64,000 bases of DNA from the NCBI GenBank assembly GCA_020912385.1, contig CP087206.1, positions 124,001-188,000 of the forward strand. Direction: 5' to 3'. The notes under the pieces were generated by a model, which ran no database searches, was not told the origin of the DNA, and was given only the letters and a program-made list of their open reading frames with translations. Every line of letters starts with the position of its first letter. Position 1 is the first letter of the stretch. Shown piece after piece: positions 53,592 to 64,000 of the stretch. The stretch is from Neofusicoccum parvum (Eukaryota; Ascomycota; Dothideomycetes; Botryosphaeriales; Botryosphaeriaceae). The translations under genes were made by a program, and so were the position numbers.

Positions 53592-56500
53592 TTACCACGG
53601 GCTCAGCGACCACGGTCTCTCGCCGATATCCCACTTCGCTGGCTCCGCACCCATCTCGAACACGAGCTCTCCGCCATCGACCAGCTCCGAGTGAGATAGC
53701 CACGCGCGGTCCAGGGCGGCCCCGTTCAACGTCACGCGTTGAGGGTAGAAAGACGTGTCAGACATGTTGGAAGCCTTGATCTTCAGAGAAGTTTCCTGTG
53801 GAGTACCGGGGAAGAGGCGGATTGTGAGGGAGGAGAAGCGAGGGGCGCCGAGGAGATATAGCGGTTGCCCAGCAATGGGGTACTGTTGAGAATGTCAGCC
53901 GGGCACGATGCGGCTATCTACGTGACATGTTCTCCAGGGCAACTCCAATGCAGACGAGAAATGATAGGAAAGCCATGGGAAGGGGATAGGAAGGAAATGG
54001 AACTTACCAGGCCAATCAAGTTGAAGATAAGCCAGGAGGGCAGGGCGCCGCTGTCAATGTTGCCCGGGTAGCCGTTGCGAGCATCGCTGTAGAAGGTGTC
54101 GACGATGGCGCGGGACTGGTTAACCGTCTTCCAGTTGTTTCCAGGAACGTAGTTGTACAGGAAAGGCGTTGCGAACGAGGGCTCATTTCCTGGGAGCGGC
54201 GTCAGTGGGTTTGTCCACAATATCCCTCCACCCCTCTCCTCGCAGCACTTGACCGCTGCTTCACACTCACCAGGATTGAATAGCGCCGACCCAGCATCAT
54301 TGTTCGCCCCCACCGACGTCCCAAACCCAGGCAGGAACGACGCATCCAGGCGCTTCAAAAACCCATCATCCCCACCCATCAGCTCGACAATCTTCGCCAT
54401 ATCATGCGGGGCGGCCGAGAAGCTCGTCTCCCACACCTTAGCCTCGTAGATGTCGCTCCCCCAGCCGCACTTCCCGCAGCTGCGCGGGTCATAGTCGGTG
54501 AAGTTCCAAGCGCCATCGGCGTCCCTCGCGCCGACGAAGCCGGTGAAGGTGCCGACGCCGTCGAGCGTGGTGTTCGCTTGAGGATTCCACTGCTCGCGCC
54601 ACCAGTCGGCGCGGTCGCGGTAGCGGGCGACGTCGGCGGGGGTGACGAGCGACGACGCGTTCGCGTTCGCGCCCAGCAGGCCGGCGGCGACGCTCCAGAC
54701 GGCGAAGTCGTTCTGCGGGTACTCGACGCCGCGGCTGAGGCTGCGCGTGTGGTTGCGGGTGAGGAAGCGCAGGCGCAGCTGCTCGTCCAGCGCGCCGCGG
54801 CCCTCCTTGGTCGCGCCGTCGAACGCCACCGGGTCGACGTTGCGGGCGGGCGGGGCGTCGGCGTCCGTGACCAGCGCGGCGAGCGCGTCGGCCCAGTCGG
54901 CGGGGGATAGCGCCAGCTCGCCGCGGCCGGTGGTGTTGTTGGTCGGGGCCGAGACGACGGACTTGACGAAGGCGTCGGCCAGGACGGTGTCGGCGTGGGT
55001 GCCGCCCTGCACGCGGCCGTTCCAGTTGGCGGTGCGGCCGGCGGGGAGGTAGCCCTCGTACTTGAAGATGTTGATCAGGCCCTTGACGATGCGGGCGTAG
55101 GTCGACGTGTAGATGAGGTGGTACAGCGGGAGCGTGGTGCGGTATGTGTCCCAGAGAGTCTGCCGGGCTGGTCAGCGAAGTCCATATCTGCCACCTCCCC
55201 AACTCACGTAGTGATCGTCGAAGTACGGCCTCTCCTCATCCGACTCCCACCACGGGTTCTCGCCCGTCTTATCCGTCGGCATCAGCCCCGTCTGGTACAG
55301 CGCCGAGTACAGCATGCGCTTCAACGTCGCATTCCCGCTCTCGGCGCTCCCGTCCTCCTCGACCGTCACCGCGCCCAGCACGCGCTCCTCCCACTCCGCC
55401 CGCGCCCGCTCCACCACCGCCTCAAACCCCGTGCCGGCCGGCAGCTCGTCCGCCACGTGCGCGCACGCCCGCGCCGCCGACACGTACGACACGCCGACGC
55501 GCGCCTCAACGACCGCAGCCGCGCTGGCATTAGCGACGCCGACACTGCCCCCCGCCCAGCTAAACAGCGCGCCCAGGCCCAGCCCAGCACCAGCAGACGA
55601 CCGGACGTCAGCGTAGGAGCGCGGGACGGGCGGGTCGGCGGGCGGGAGGGCCGGGTTGTAGGGCCAGCTGAGGGTGGCGGCGCCGGGGACGCGGGGGCCG
55701 GGGGCGGGGGCGGCGAGCGCGTCGACGGGCGCCAGCGACGGCGACGACGAGAAGTTGCCGCAGAAGTGCAGCGTGTGGATGTCCGGCTGCGACCAGCCGC
55801 CCACGTAGGACGCGCTGCCGAAGTAGGAGGGCTGGGAGGTTGAGGTGCTGCGCGTGTGCAGGTCGCCGTGCAGGAATTTTTGCGAGTAGGGCTGCGCGTC
55901 CGCGTCGAAGGCTGGGAGCACATGCGTGAGGTCGACGAAGATGTGGGCGTTGTTGGAGGCGCTGGGGGCGTCCGGGGAGAGGCTGGGGGTGGAGGAGCTG
56001 GTGTTGCTGTTGCTGCTGGGCGGGAAGGTGTAGCGGATGAGGGCGGAGTGGTTGCCGGAGGTGATTTCGATCTTGATGCCGTTGAGCAGCGTGGTGGTGA
56101 AGAGGCCGACGGAGGCGGATTCCTGGTCCAGAGAGCGGTTCTGCCAGTACGTCAAGTTGTCGCCCAGGTTGACGCCCTCGAGCGTGCCGAGAAGCGGCAT
56201 CTGCGAGATCAGGCCGTCTGTGGTTGTGCGTCAATGGCACGGAGCATGTCAAGAGCGCGCGGAACGGGACAGGAGCAGCTTACAGGTCGGCACGCCGCCA
56301 CTCCCGCTGACGTGGGTCAGGCTGACGGCGGTGACATTTCCGATGGGACTGTACCCCGCGTTGCAGTCGTTGCCCAGGCCGTCGGCCAGGCCAAGGTAGC
56401 TGGTGTCGATGCCAGCCTTGACCATTCCCCACGGCAGCGCAGCGCCTGGGAACGAATTGCCACCGGCGATGGTGGAGCCCGGCGTCGGTCCCACGGTGCC

Positions 56501-56632
56501 AATGAGCGGGTCGACGAAGTCCGTGAGGCGCGCTTCGACGACGCCAGCCACGCAGGCCACGACGGCGGCGGCGGCGCGCAATCTTCCCAAGCTCTTTCCC
56601 ATGGCCATTGGTGTTGTCGTCCGTGGCGCCAT
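53592..56632 (-). CDS. Secreted alpha-1,2-mannosidase, GH92
   Basis: Five exons, complement join(53592..53882, 54008..54189, 54271..55159, 55208..56217, 56284..56632), give 906 aa. The GH92 landmarks are present: DPLIGTVGPTPGSTIAGGNSFPG near the N-terminus, HVSGSGG, TLWDTYRTTLPL, GRVQGGTHADTVLADAF, and NEPSFATPFLYNYVPG in exon 4. GH92 enzymes remove terminal alpha-mannose by inversion with calcium. A hydrophobic N-terminal stretch (LRAAAAVVACVAG) predicts export. Of three in-frame ATGs, 56695 lies only about 15 bases past the TATA at 56716-56707 and cannot be in the transcript, so I chose 56632; 56608 is also possible. It probably trims fungal or host mannans and N-glycans. Confidence 0.88.
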
Positions 56633-56706
56633 GCGTGGAGAGAGATCTGGTGACACGGCGATGTCAGATCCCACTGGAACCAGGGCGCGCGGCATCCTCG
56701 GAGGCT

Positions 56707-56716
56707 ATTATATATT
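56707..56716 (-). promoter_or_regulatory. TATA box of the GH92 gene
   Basis: The minus strand reads AATATATAAT from 56716 to 56707. This is 75-84 bp before the chosen start codon at 56632 and too close to the ATG at 56695 for that codon to be transcribed. Confidence 0.6.
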
Positions 56717-57805
56717 GCCCCATGGCGCTCAGATCAGGCCTGCTAGTCATCTTGCAGCAGCGGGATCGGACATGGAAGCAGTTTGGCGCTGGTGCTGGTT
56801 CCTGGTCTTGACTCGGGGAAGGGCCGGTCTTGCCGTGCGGGGCATTGAAGCCCGAGAAAACGCGGAGAAAACTGGGGAGCCCCGGCCCGGCATGGCTGAC
56901 TTCTCGGATAAAGATCCGCCGCTCTGCCTCATTGAAGCGGCTCATGCCGGCCGATGCATCTCCGTGGCATTGGCATTTAATCTGGGTCGTATCTCAGATC
57001 GCCAATTTGTTGTTGATGGGCTGCTGTTGTAGCTTCCACACTGCCGACTCTGGAAATGAGGTCATCGGGTCGTGCAAAGCCGGTTGGAAATGGAACACCC
57101 AACACTACTCTTCCTCCCTCGACATTTTATGAGGGAAACGCATTTTCCTCCGCCAAATGCTGCTGAATGCTGAATTGAAGATTCAATGAAAGCAGTGGGT
57201 AGAGATATAGGGACGAAAACTTTCTGCTCTTATCTTCTTTTTCTTCTCAAAACTCCTACGAACCTTTTCAGAACATGGTGCGGATTCTGTAGTTCCCCGT
57301 TGGAGGAAGTTTTCGCTTGAAACAATCACTTCAACGGGAATTTTCAAAGGCAACCAATAGGGAGATGCCGCGTGGCGGGAAATGGAGCTGCGCCTCTTCA
57401 GTCGCATCTTAAATGCAAAAGGTTACTGCTGCCTTCGAACCCAAACTAAGATGTTTCTCTGTTCCGTACCGGCTCTCAACAAGACAGCTACACCCAAGCA
57501 TATTCCCCCCCATATCAACTGCTTCTTGCCTGCATTGAAGAATCCTGGTAACAGGTACAATCGAAGGTCATGGATAGATAATTCATCGTTCCTTCCACAG
57601 AGAAATGCAGGGCCGAAAGCCATACCAGTGCAAAACAGCTGATTTGGTAGGTGATGTTGACATTGCCCCGGCTAGTTTCGGTTAGTAACCCAACCATGCA
57701 AAGCAATCTGTATCCTCAAATTTGCTAGTATATTCCTCCACCTCAACAAGACCGAAAACAAAATCTTCGCATTGTCGAAAGCGTTGAAATTGCGAATCGC
57801 GCATC
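56717..57805. other. Intergenic, divergent promoter of GH92 and HET genes
   Basis: A 1.1-kb interval between divergent genes. The right half (57150-57800) is clearly more AT-rich than the left. Frames of 60-209 codons cross it but none has a motif; the longest (56403-57032) is mostly antisense to GH92. Confidence 0.4.
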
Positions 57806-59596
57806 ATGAAACGAAAGCTGGAAGCGTCGGACGCGGCTGCGGCAGAAGAAACCATGGGGTTGAAAGCGAAACACCAAGCCCGAAGACAGGCAAAAGGCAA
57901 TGCGCAGTATGTCTACCGCCCCTTAACGAAGCCGGGTGAAATTCGAGTCCTCGTAGTCAAACGCGGATCTCCTGCGAGCCCTCTCGTTTGCAAGATCCGC
58001 CATGTCGACATCCATTCGACTTTCGACGCCATGTCGTACGCCTGGGGAGAGTCCAAGAGAAATTTGAGAATCGGAAATCGGGAGGAGACTGTGAAAGTTC
58101 CGTCGAATCTGCTTGAAGCTCTTCTGGAGCTCCGAAGCCCGACGAAGGACATCACGGTTTGGGCAGACGCGGTTTGTATTGACCAAAACGATGACGTTGA
58201 GAAAGGCCACCAAGTTCGCTTGATGCGTCGCATATACAAAAGGGCCGGCAAAGTCATTGTATGGCTGGGTAAAGATGATGATTGCAAGGCTGAGCGAGTT
58301 TTCGAACTCGCGTCCGCAATTGCCCGGAAACAGGTGCAGGACATTCCGCCGCCAGGAGATCCACTTTGGCAAGATGTTGCCTTCATGTTCCGACAGGAAT
58401 GGTTCTACCGCCTTTGGTGCTTCCAAGAGATAGTTCTAGCTTCGGCTGCAGAAGTACATTGGGGTTCATCCAGGATACCGTGGAGCTTGTTGGGGTACAC
58501 TGCGGCCTGGGTTCGATCTGTCGGATACCGCCTGTGTGGATGCATCACCTCTGTTGGGCTTTACAACGCACACATCATGGACAGAGCTCGAGAAGTCCAC
58601 TGTCGCACCAGTCTTATCCAGTTCAGCAGCCTCATGGCACTCACCCGGCGACTCAGGGCATCTGACCCAAAAGACCGGGTCTACGCCCTTTTGGGACTGC
58701 CAACGTCCGACGCAGATCCGGAGAAGGGGGATTTCTACATGAGGCCCAACTACGATATATCTACGTATGAAGTGTACCAAAGACTCGCCCAAAAGGAGAT
58801 TGAGAGATCGCAGGACCTGATGATCCTTTCCGCAGTGCAGCACGGGCCATTTTTGGATCACGCTCAGCCGTCTTGGATACCCCAGTGGAACAGGTCCTTC
58901 ACGTACTCCCTTATCCCATCCACCACAGAAAACAGATTCAACACTTCAGCGAATCTTGCAAAACAGCCACCCAGGGTGCAAGGATCCTTGCTGTTTGCCA
59001 GTGGACTCGAGTTCGACAAAGTGTCTCGCACATCTGCCGACTACCTCCCCGGAGCGAACCCTCTGCGGGCCGAGGTGTGGCGTGTCGAGGAGCTTTGGAA
59101 GCTCGTGGTGTCTTATCTACCAAAAGCCCCTCAGAATATCGAGCTTGCGGAGGCCTTCTGCTGGACTGTGACGGCGGGGACCGACTGGCACGGCGCGCAT
59201 GTGGAGAAGATGTCGACGTCTCATTTGGCCGATTTCGCCGCATTTCAGCACATCCATTTCGAAAAGCCAATTCTCGACGGTCAAGAACAACCAGAGAATC
59301 TGGAGGGTCTTCTAGACGTTCCTGGAGATCCGGAGCGTTTTATTGAAGCGTTTGCGAATGCTTGCGGCTGGCGGCGACTTTTTGTTACGGAGAGAGGTTT
59401 CATTGGTATCGGACCAGCATGTTCACGGAAGGGAGATTCAGTCTGTATTCTCAGCGGGAGTACTGTTCCAATCATGCTCAGAGTGAGAGGAAAGCACCAC
59501 AAAGTGGTTGGAGAAGCGTATGTCCACGGCATAATGTATGGAGAGGCCTGCCAAGAAAAGATGAGAGACGATCAGCAGCAGTTTTCATTGAGTTGA
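57806..59596 (+). CDS. HET domain protein (heterokaryon incompatibility)
   Basis: A single exon encodes 596 aa from the ATG at 57806. The HET domain covers about residues 70-230, with its three landmarks: FDAMSYAWGE, ITVWADAVCIDQND and KRAGKVIVWLG. Further on, RLRASDPKDRVYALLGL is the usual continuation of HET proteins. HET domains trigger cell death when incompatible hyphae fuse, and many copies have unknown partners. The C-terminal 250 residues contain no domain I know, and there is no NACHT or repeat module to act as sensor. The N-terminus is basic (KHQARRQAKG). It is convergent with the first UstYa gene and ends 135 bp from it. Confidence 0.93.
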   Translation: MKRKLEASDAAAAEETMGLKAKHQARRQAKGNAQYVYRPLTKPGEIRVLVVKRGSPASPLVCKIRHVDIHSTFDAMSYAWGESKRNLRIGNREETVKVPSNLLEALLELRSPTKDITVWADAVCIDQNDDVEKGHQVRLMRRIYKRAGKVIVWLGKDDDCKAERVFELASAIARKQVQDIPPPGDPLWQDVAFMFRQEWFYRLWCFQEIVLASAAEVHWGSSRIPWSLLGYTAAWVRSVGYRLCGCITSVGLYNAHIMDRAREVHCRTSLIQFSSLMALTRRLRASDPKDRVYALLGLPTSDADPEKGDFYMRPNYDISTYEVYQRLAQKEIERSQDLMILSAVQHGPFLDHAQPSWIPQWNRSFTYSLIPSTTENRFNTSANLAKQPPRVQGSLLFASGLEFDKVSRTSADYLPGANPLRAEVWRVEELWKLVVSYLPKAPQNIELAEAFCWTVTAGTDWHGAHVEKMSTSHLADFAAFQHIHFEKPILDGQEQPENLEGLLDVPGDPERFIEAFANACGWRRLFVTERGFIGIGPACSRKGDSVCILSGSTVPIMLRVRGKHHKVVGEAYVHGIMYGEACQEKMRDDQQQFSLS

Positions 59597-59731
59597 AGAT
59601 CAGCCCTGGAACTCAGCTTGTTTTTGCACGCAAGAAACGCTGGAGTCTCAGGATGGTATGTGCTGGAAAGGCCGCTTCTCTTCAAATTTCTTATGTAACT
59701 ATAATCGATGACGCTACTAATTCTAAGGCAA

Positions 59732-60615
59732 TCAACTCCAAGTGCTATTGTACAGCGCCACCTGCTCCTCCTGGAACTCCATCAACCTGTCCCAATCCAT
59801 GCAAGAATGCACGACTCCCCAGCTCAGCCCGTCCTTCCAGTACTCCTCCGGACTGCCAGGCGGCGAGTCGGTCTCGAACACCATGTAATCTCCGCAGGTG
59901 ATGCTCAACCGCAGATACTCGAAGCAATGTTCCAGATGCGTGATCCAGTCCGCATCGATGGGCGTGTCGGCCAGCGGATTCGTAGATTCGGGCTTGTATA
60001 CCAGCATGTTGTAGCGCTTGCGGATCATGTTCACGCAGTGCAACTGGTGCAGGTTGTTGAGGACGAAGAAGTTGTTGATGTTGTCGAGCGCTTTGGCGGC
60101 GGGCGGCGGCTCGTTGAAGATGAAGAAGGGCGCGTGGATGCCGGGGTCGCGGAGGTCGTAGCGCGAGGGATCGGGGAGGTAGATGGAGTCCGAGGCTGAA
60201 GCCGCGGGCGTTAGCTCCTCGTCGGGTTGGTCAGTAGGAAGCGGTGGTGAGTACCTTCTGTGAGCTTCGCCCAGTTCTTGTTCACCTCATGAGATGGGCC
60301 CATGTATCTCGAGTCTGGGCTGAAGGGGACGTCGTGGCGAGAGGTGAGAATCTCGTGCGGAATTGGAGTGTTGGGGTTGATTCCGAAGCTCGCCAGTGAT
60401 GGCTCGCTGGCGGTGCGGCACCAGTACCCCACAATCAGGCCGATGCAGAGGTTGAATAGCGCGATTGAAGAGTAGAAGAAGAAGTTACTGGGTCGGCTGC
60501 TACTTCTTCCAGACGACCGCACTTCCTGCCCCGCCTCCTCCGCTGGCAGCAGTCTGTCTTGTTGCTCAACTTCCCCATACTCTTTCTTCTCTCCAAACAT
60601 GTTCGCGAACTGCAT
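59732..60615 (-). CDS. UstYa/DUF3328 family oxidase, copy 1
   Basis: Two exons, complement join(59732..60195, 60255..60615), give 274 aa; the intron has a CTAAC branch site and phase 1. One membrane helix near residues 50-70 (FFFYSSIALFNLCIGLIVGYW) follows a charged cytosolic tail. The two family motifs are intact: LHQLHCVNMIRK and HLEHCFEYLR (HxxHC twice), thought to bind copper or otherwise form the active site. UstYa family members carry out oxidative cyclisation of ribosomal peptides such as ustiloxin and of other fungal metabolites. A second in-frame ATG at 60600 is equally possible. A closely similar gene with the same phase-1 intron position lies head-to-head at 61384, which points to local duplication. 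Confidence 0.88.
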
Positions 60616-61383
60616 TGCCAGAGTCACTGGGAGTGAAAAAAGCGAAGGTGAATGGTTGTTCCCTCGAGATGCTGAATGGCAACGAAGGAGAGCGGGACTG
60701 CAGAGGCGGAGATTCCGGCGTATGTTTGCGGCGAGAAGCAATGCCGAGCTGATTGCCACCTTCACCGGAGAGCTACAGCTCACATGCTTGCATGATCACA
60801 TTCAACCTGCATTCCCGTTAATTGCTTGGTGCAGCACTGGTTGGTGGCTGAAATGTCGGTGTCAGCCCTTGTGAGACAGTCCAACACGTCCGAGCGGCTC
60901 TAAAGCGCGCCGTTAGGAGAAAGCGCCGTCGATCTAGATATCGCGGACCTTAACCGTCCTGTGGGCGCGCAAGCCACAGAGGGGCACCGAGGAAGGATCA
61001 CGCCCCCGCGGATGTGGCTTGCGAATAAGCATGAAGCTAAGCTTGGGCCCCAGAAATCCCTCGCTTACCCCTTTCGGAGAGCCCGAGATAGATAAGCACG
61101 CCACGTCAGCCCCCATGTCCATCATCCGAGCCAACATGGCGCTAATGGGTCTGTGACATGCAGGGCCCGTGAGACCCATGATCCTGCATTAAACGAATGC
61201 GGCAACTGTCGTAGTTCACTCCAGCTCAGGATTGCCTCCCATGTCCAGCCCCCACTTCCGCGGGACAGCTCCAAGCTCACAGTCCTGAAGGGAGCTGCCC
61301 GCCACCTCTGCGTCCTGTCACCGCAATTCCACCATCCTCCAGAGTTTCCCATTGTCTTTGTCTTTCAGTCTTGCCTGATCACG
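60616..61383. promoter_or_regulatory. Shared promoter of UstYa copies 1 and 2
   Basis: These 768 bp separate two divergent UstYa genes, so they probably control both. I find no clear TATA box and no gene. Regulator sites cannot be assigned. Confidence 0.5.
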
Positions 61384-62257
61384 ATGCTCAACACCACCAT
61401 CAACCCCAAGCACGAGTACCAACAGGTTGCTCTGGATGAGGAAGCAGCCAAGGAGGGGAGCAGAATCATACAGACCAGAAAAACCAGCATCTGGCAATAC
61501 GTATGCATTGCAGTTCTTGCTCTCGGGTGGGCTTCGACGGTAGCGTATGGCTACCACACACGGCCACGAGCGAATGGGTCGTTGCATGTATACACCAACA
61601 CGCCCATACCGAAAGAAGTCTTCAGTCCAGTGAAGAGAGTCTTTGAGCCGGACCAACGGTACATTGGAGATGGGCCCGATGTGAACGGGCACTGGGACAG
61701 GCTCGTAGCAGGTACGTCACTCGCAATAAACCGCGCAGTCTGGCCAAATCTGATGCTTTCTGAAGGCCACGACGCGGTCTGGCTCGAGAACCCGTCTCAA
61801 TGGGGTCTGCCGGAAGGCATTGTTGCGCCGTACGATCATCCGAACACCCCGGATCCCAAGCCGCAGGACTTCTACGTGATTTCGATCTTGCATCAGCTGC
61901 ACTGTCTGGTAGGTTACACAGCTCGGCGAGTAGATGGTTCACCCGTGGCTGACGGCACTGCAGAACATGGTGCGCTTCCAGTATTTCCAGGAGAAGAACC
62001 GCGTGGACACGTCTGCGGACCCCGACGCGTTCAAGTGGAAGGTGCACGTGGAGCACTGCTTCGAGTACCTACGTCAAGGCATTTCCTGCGGCGGAGACCT
62101 GATCATCGAAGGCAACAGCCCGATCAAAGTCGGCAAAGGGCACGCGACATCAGTGACGGGGTGGGGGGTGGAGCACGAATGCATAGATTTCGACCGACTA
62201 CGCCGCTTCCAGATCGACCAGGAAGCCAAGTACAACCAGACCTGGCAGGCCGTGTAG
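61384..62257 (+). CDS. UstYa/DUF3328 family oxidase, copy 2
   Basis: Three exons, join(61384..61711, 61766..61908, 61964..62257), give 254 aa. The first intron (61712..61765, 54 bp) keeps the frame open when unspliced; I call it an intron because copy 1 has a phase-1 intron at the same place and the donor is GTACGT. A membrane helix (WQYVCIAVLALGWASTVAYGY) follows a polar N-terminus. Motifs LHQLHC and HVEHCFEYLRQGISCGGD are the paired HxxHC sites. Downstream of the helix both copies have the TPIPxE segment and a close match in NKNW/NGHWDRL. The role is oxidative cyclisation or modification of a peptide or other metabolite, inferred from the family. Confidence 0.87.
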
Positions 62258-62329
62258 AACAAATCCATAGACACGAATTATCTCTCTAGAACAAAATCTC
62301 AATTCCCGCATCACACTTTACAATAAACC

Positions 62330-62950
62330 CTAAAAACCATACACCCCCAAATCCCCCTCCATCCCCCCCCTCACCCACACCGCGCCCTCCACGCCCCCAA
62401 ACACCCGCAGCGCCCTCACGCCGCGATCCTCGAACCCCAGCCGCCTGAACACGCCCTTGGAGCCCTCGTTCGCGGGGTCGAACAGGCCCAGCACGTCGCG
62501 CACGCCCCTCTCCTCCTCCGCCCACGCCAGCAGGCCCCGCGCCGCCTCGGTCGCGTAGCCCCGACGCGTCTGGGCGGGCAGGATCGCGAAGCCCAGGTCC
62601 GGCGCGGCGTAGGCGTTGGGCGGCTCGCCGCGCATGAGCGACACGGTGCCGATGGGCGTGCTGGCGGCGAGGAGCGTGGGGAAGTCGGAGGTGGTGGGTG
62701 GGTTGGCGGGCTTGCGGCTGACGAGCAGCGTGCCGTAGCCGTTGCGGGCGTGCTCGGCGCGGAAGCGGTTGGTGAGGAGGGCCTCAGCGGCGGCGCGGGT
62801 GGTGATGGAGGTGGGTTTGCCGCCGATGGAGGCGATGAAGGCGGGGGTGTTGTAGAGGGTGACGAGGAAGTCGCAGTGGGCGGGGTTGGAGGGTTGGAAG
62901 TAGGAGAGGTAGAGGCGCGGGGTGGAGATGTGGAAGTTGGGGTCCGTCAT
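62330..62950 (-). CDS. GNAT N-acetyltransferase, RimJ/RimL-like
   Basis: A single exon encodes 206 aa from the ATG at 62950. The N-terminal ISTPRLYLSYFQPSN start is typical of RimJ/RimL-type acetyltransferases, and the acetyl-CoA pyrophosphate loop reads QTRRGYATEAARGLL (R/QxxGxG/A type). The C-terminal region has FRRLGFEDRG, the usual beta-strand after helix 4. It transfers an acetyl group from acetyl-CoA to a protein N-terminus or small amine; the substrate is unknown. It lies between UstYa copies 2 and 3 and might act in the same pathway, though fungal genomes carry many such enzymes. Its third codon positions are extremely GC-rich. Confidence 0.88.
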   Translation of the reverse strand: MTDPNFHISTPRLYLSYFQPSNPAHCDFLVTLYNTPAFIASIGGKPTSITTRAAAEALLTNRFRAEHARNGYGTLLVSRKPANPPTTSDFPTLLAASTPIGTVSLMRGEPPNAYAAPDLGFAILPAQTRRGYATEAARGLLAWAEEERGVRDVLGLFDPANEGSKGVFRRLGFEDRGVRALRVFGGVEGAVWVRGGMEGDLGVYGF

Positions 62951-63205
62951 TGTGTCTGAGGCTGGTTGTTTTGCTTTGTGGGGGGCTGCTGGAGGCGGAG
63001 TGGCTTTTGGGGGTGGGAGCTGGGTCCGGGGAAGGATGGTGTATTTATGTAGCGGGCATGGCTCGCCTGAGTCATGCGGTGGCACAGTTACCCGGAGGGG
63101 CATCTCTCAACGATAAGGTTGCATGAACTTTGGGGCCAGAACACATCAATTTGCTTGCTCTCTCAACTCTACGCTACAGGACACAGCCAGCAGAAACAAG
63201 AACCC

Positions 63206-64000
63206 TCAATCCTCGTGCTCCTCGTTGTCGAAGTGGTTCCGGTGGCCCGGGGTGTGGGTGACCTTCCCGCCCGTGTAGCCAGACCCATGCACCTTGTCCG
63301 AACGGTGCTCGTACGCCCAGCTGAACACCTTCTCGAAGTCGCGGCATTGGTGGGTAGCGCCCATGCCGTTGATGCCAACCTTGGTCAGCGGCTCAAAGGT
63401 GGTGTCGCCGGCGCACATGATGGCCTGGCGGATGTAATCCAGGCAGTGGTCGCGGTGGAACACGATTTCCTCGGCGGACATCTCGGTGATGCCCTCGGGG
63501 TAGTATGCAAAGCGGAGGAAGTTCAGGCAGTGTAGCTGGTGGAACATCGACACCCCGTACACCTTCGCCGTGTCCGGCGAGTTTGGAGCTGGGAGCGATG
63601 CGGGCAGGTTCGCCGTGAACTCGTTGGGGATCTCCACAATGCCGTCGCCCGGAGGAGACAGTCGCTGCCACATCTCGTCCGTTGCGTTTGACGGCGCCCC
63701 GCCGTAGTACGAGTGCGGCTGGAACGTCACGCGGCTGCTGTAGAGCACTGCGCTTTGTTAGAGATATCTCGGCGGGGGATATTGAAGTATGCTTACGATC
63801 GGGCTCGAAATGGTCTGTCTCAGGCGTTGTGTCGCAACGGAGGCTCTTGAGAAGCACCAGGACGTGGCCCCAGACAGAGAGCCCGCCGATGAACAAGAGG
63901 ACATTGAATGCAAGTGCTGCCACCCTCCAGTTCAGCCAGCGGCCAGTCTTCTTGGGGCTCTTGAAGCCGCGCTCGCCGTCGAGAAGGAATTGCTTGTCCT
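63206..64000 (-). CDS. UstYa/DUF3328 family oxidase, copy 3, 5' end cut
   Basis: Two exons are seen, complement join(63206..63747, 63797..>64000); the gene starts beyond the window edge. The visible product is about 248 aa: a basic cytosolic end (GFKSPKKTGRW), a membrane helix (AALAFNVLLFIGGLSVWGHVL), then a luminal part with FHQLHCLNFLRFAYY and HRDHCLDYIRQAIMC (both HxxHC sites). The intron is 49 bp, phase 1, with a GTAAGC donor. It differs from copies 1 and 2 in lacking the TPIPxE segment and in its long His/Glu-rich tail, so it is a more distant paralogue. Function as for the family; its presence supports a cluster at this edge. Confidence 0.88.

Overview
This window is nuclear DNA of a filamentous ascomycete (Pezizomycotina). 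Most genes have short introns of about 45-90 bases with GTAAGT-like donors, CTRAY-type branch sites and CAG/TAG acceptors. The families are typical of such fungi: Zn2Cys6 regulator, HET-domain protein, UstYa/DUF3328 proteins, Ppo oxylipin synthase, GH71 and GH92 secreted enzymes. About 27 protein genes or gene relics can be supported. I saw no rRNA, tRNA, CRISPR array or intact transposon. Exon boundaries below were worked out by hand from splice motifs, reading phase and remembered family sequence. Species cannot be named from this sequence alone, but the secreted pectin/arabinan enzymes suggest a plant-associated or plant-debris lifestyle.

Left part (0.6-15.2 kb) is rich in carbohydrate genes. 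It has a secreted clan GH-A hydrolase (GH39-like), a GNT1-like GT8 glycosyltransferase, and a sugar-porter gene divergently paired with a GH127 beta-L-arabinofuranosidase across a 589-bp shared promoter. Then come QCR8 (complex III), a large Zn2Cys6 factor and a secreted PL3 pectate lyase. The transporter and GH127 together look like an arabinan/arabinose-use module, and the regulator nearby is a candidate controller.

From 15.2 to 29.5 kb gene density falls. There is a 25-bp tandem array with a roughly 168-bp higher-order period, an orphan 474-aa ORF, a broken PRISE-type reductase, three oxidoreductases (extended SDR-like, classical SDR, retinol-dehydrogenase-like SDR), a probably decayed CorA-like membrane protein, a BAH-like plus T5orf172 fusion and a FAD monooxygenase. 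It resembles a worn accessory or secondary-metabolism strip, but no backbone synthase is present.

From 31 to 48.2 kb lie a DUF2235 hydrolase, an unusually large Ppo fatty-acid dioxygenase/P450 (predicted 1,789 aa, with an N-terminal membrane/LPKP-repeat segment and a C-terminal lectin-like extension), pyrG, a fungal LrgA/LrgB-type membrane protein, and a succinate-fumarate carrier next to isocitrate lyase. The last two act in consecutive steps of acetate and fatty-acid carbon use.

From 49.7 kb to the right edge lie a secreted HsbA-like surface protein, a tail-to-tail GH71/GH92 cell-wall enzyme pair, a HET protein, and three UstYa/DUF3328 genes (one cut by the window end) with a GNAT acetyltransferase. 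The UstYa group may be the left flank of a cyclic-peptide (RiPP) cluster continuing to the right; no precursor gene is visible inside the window.
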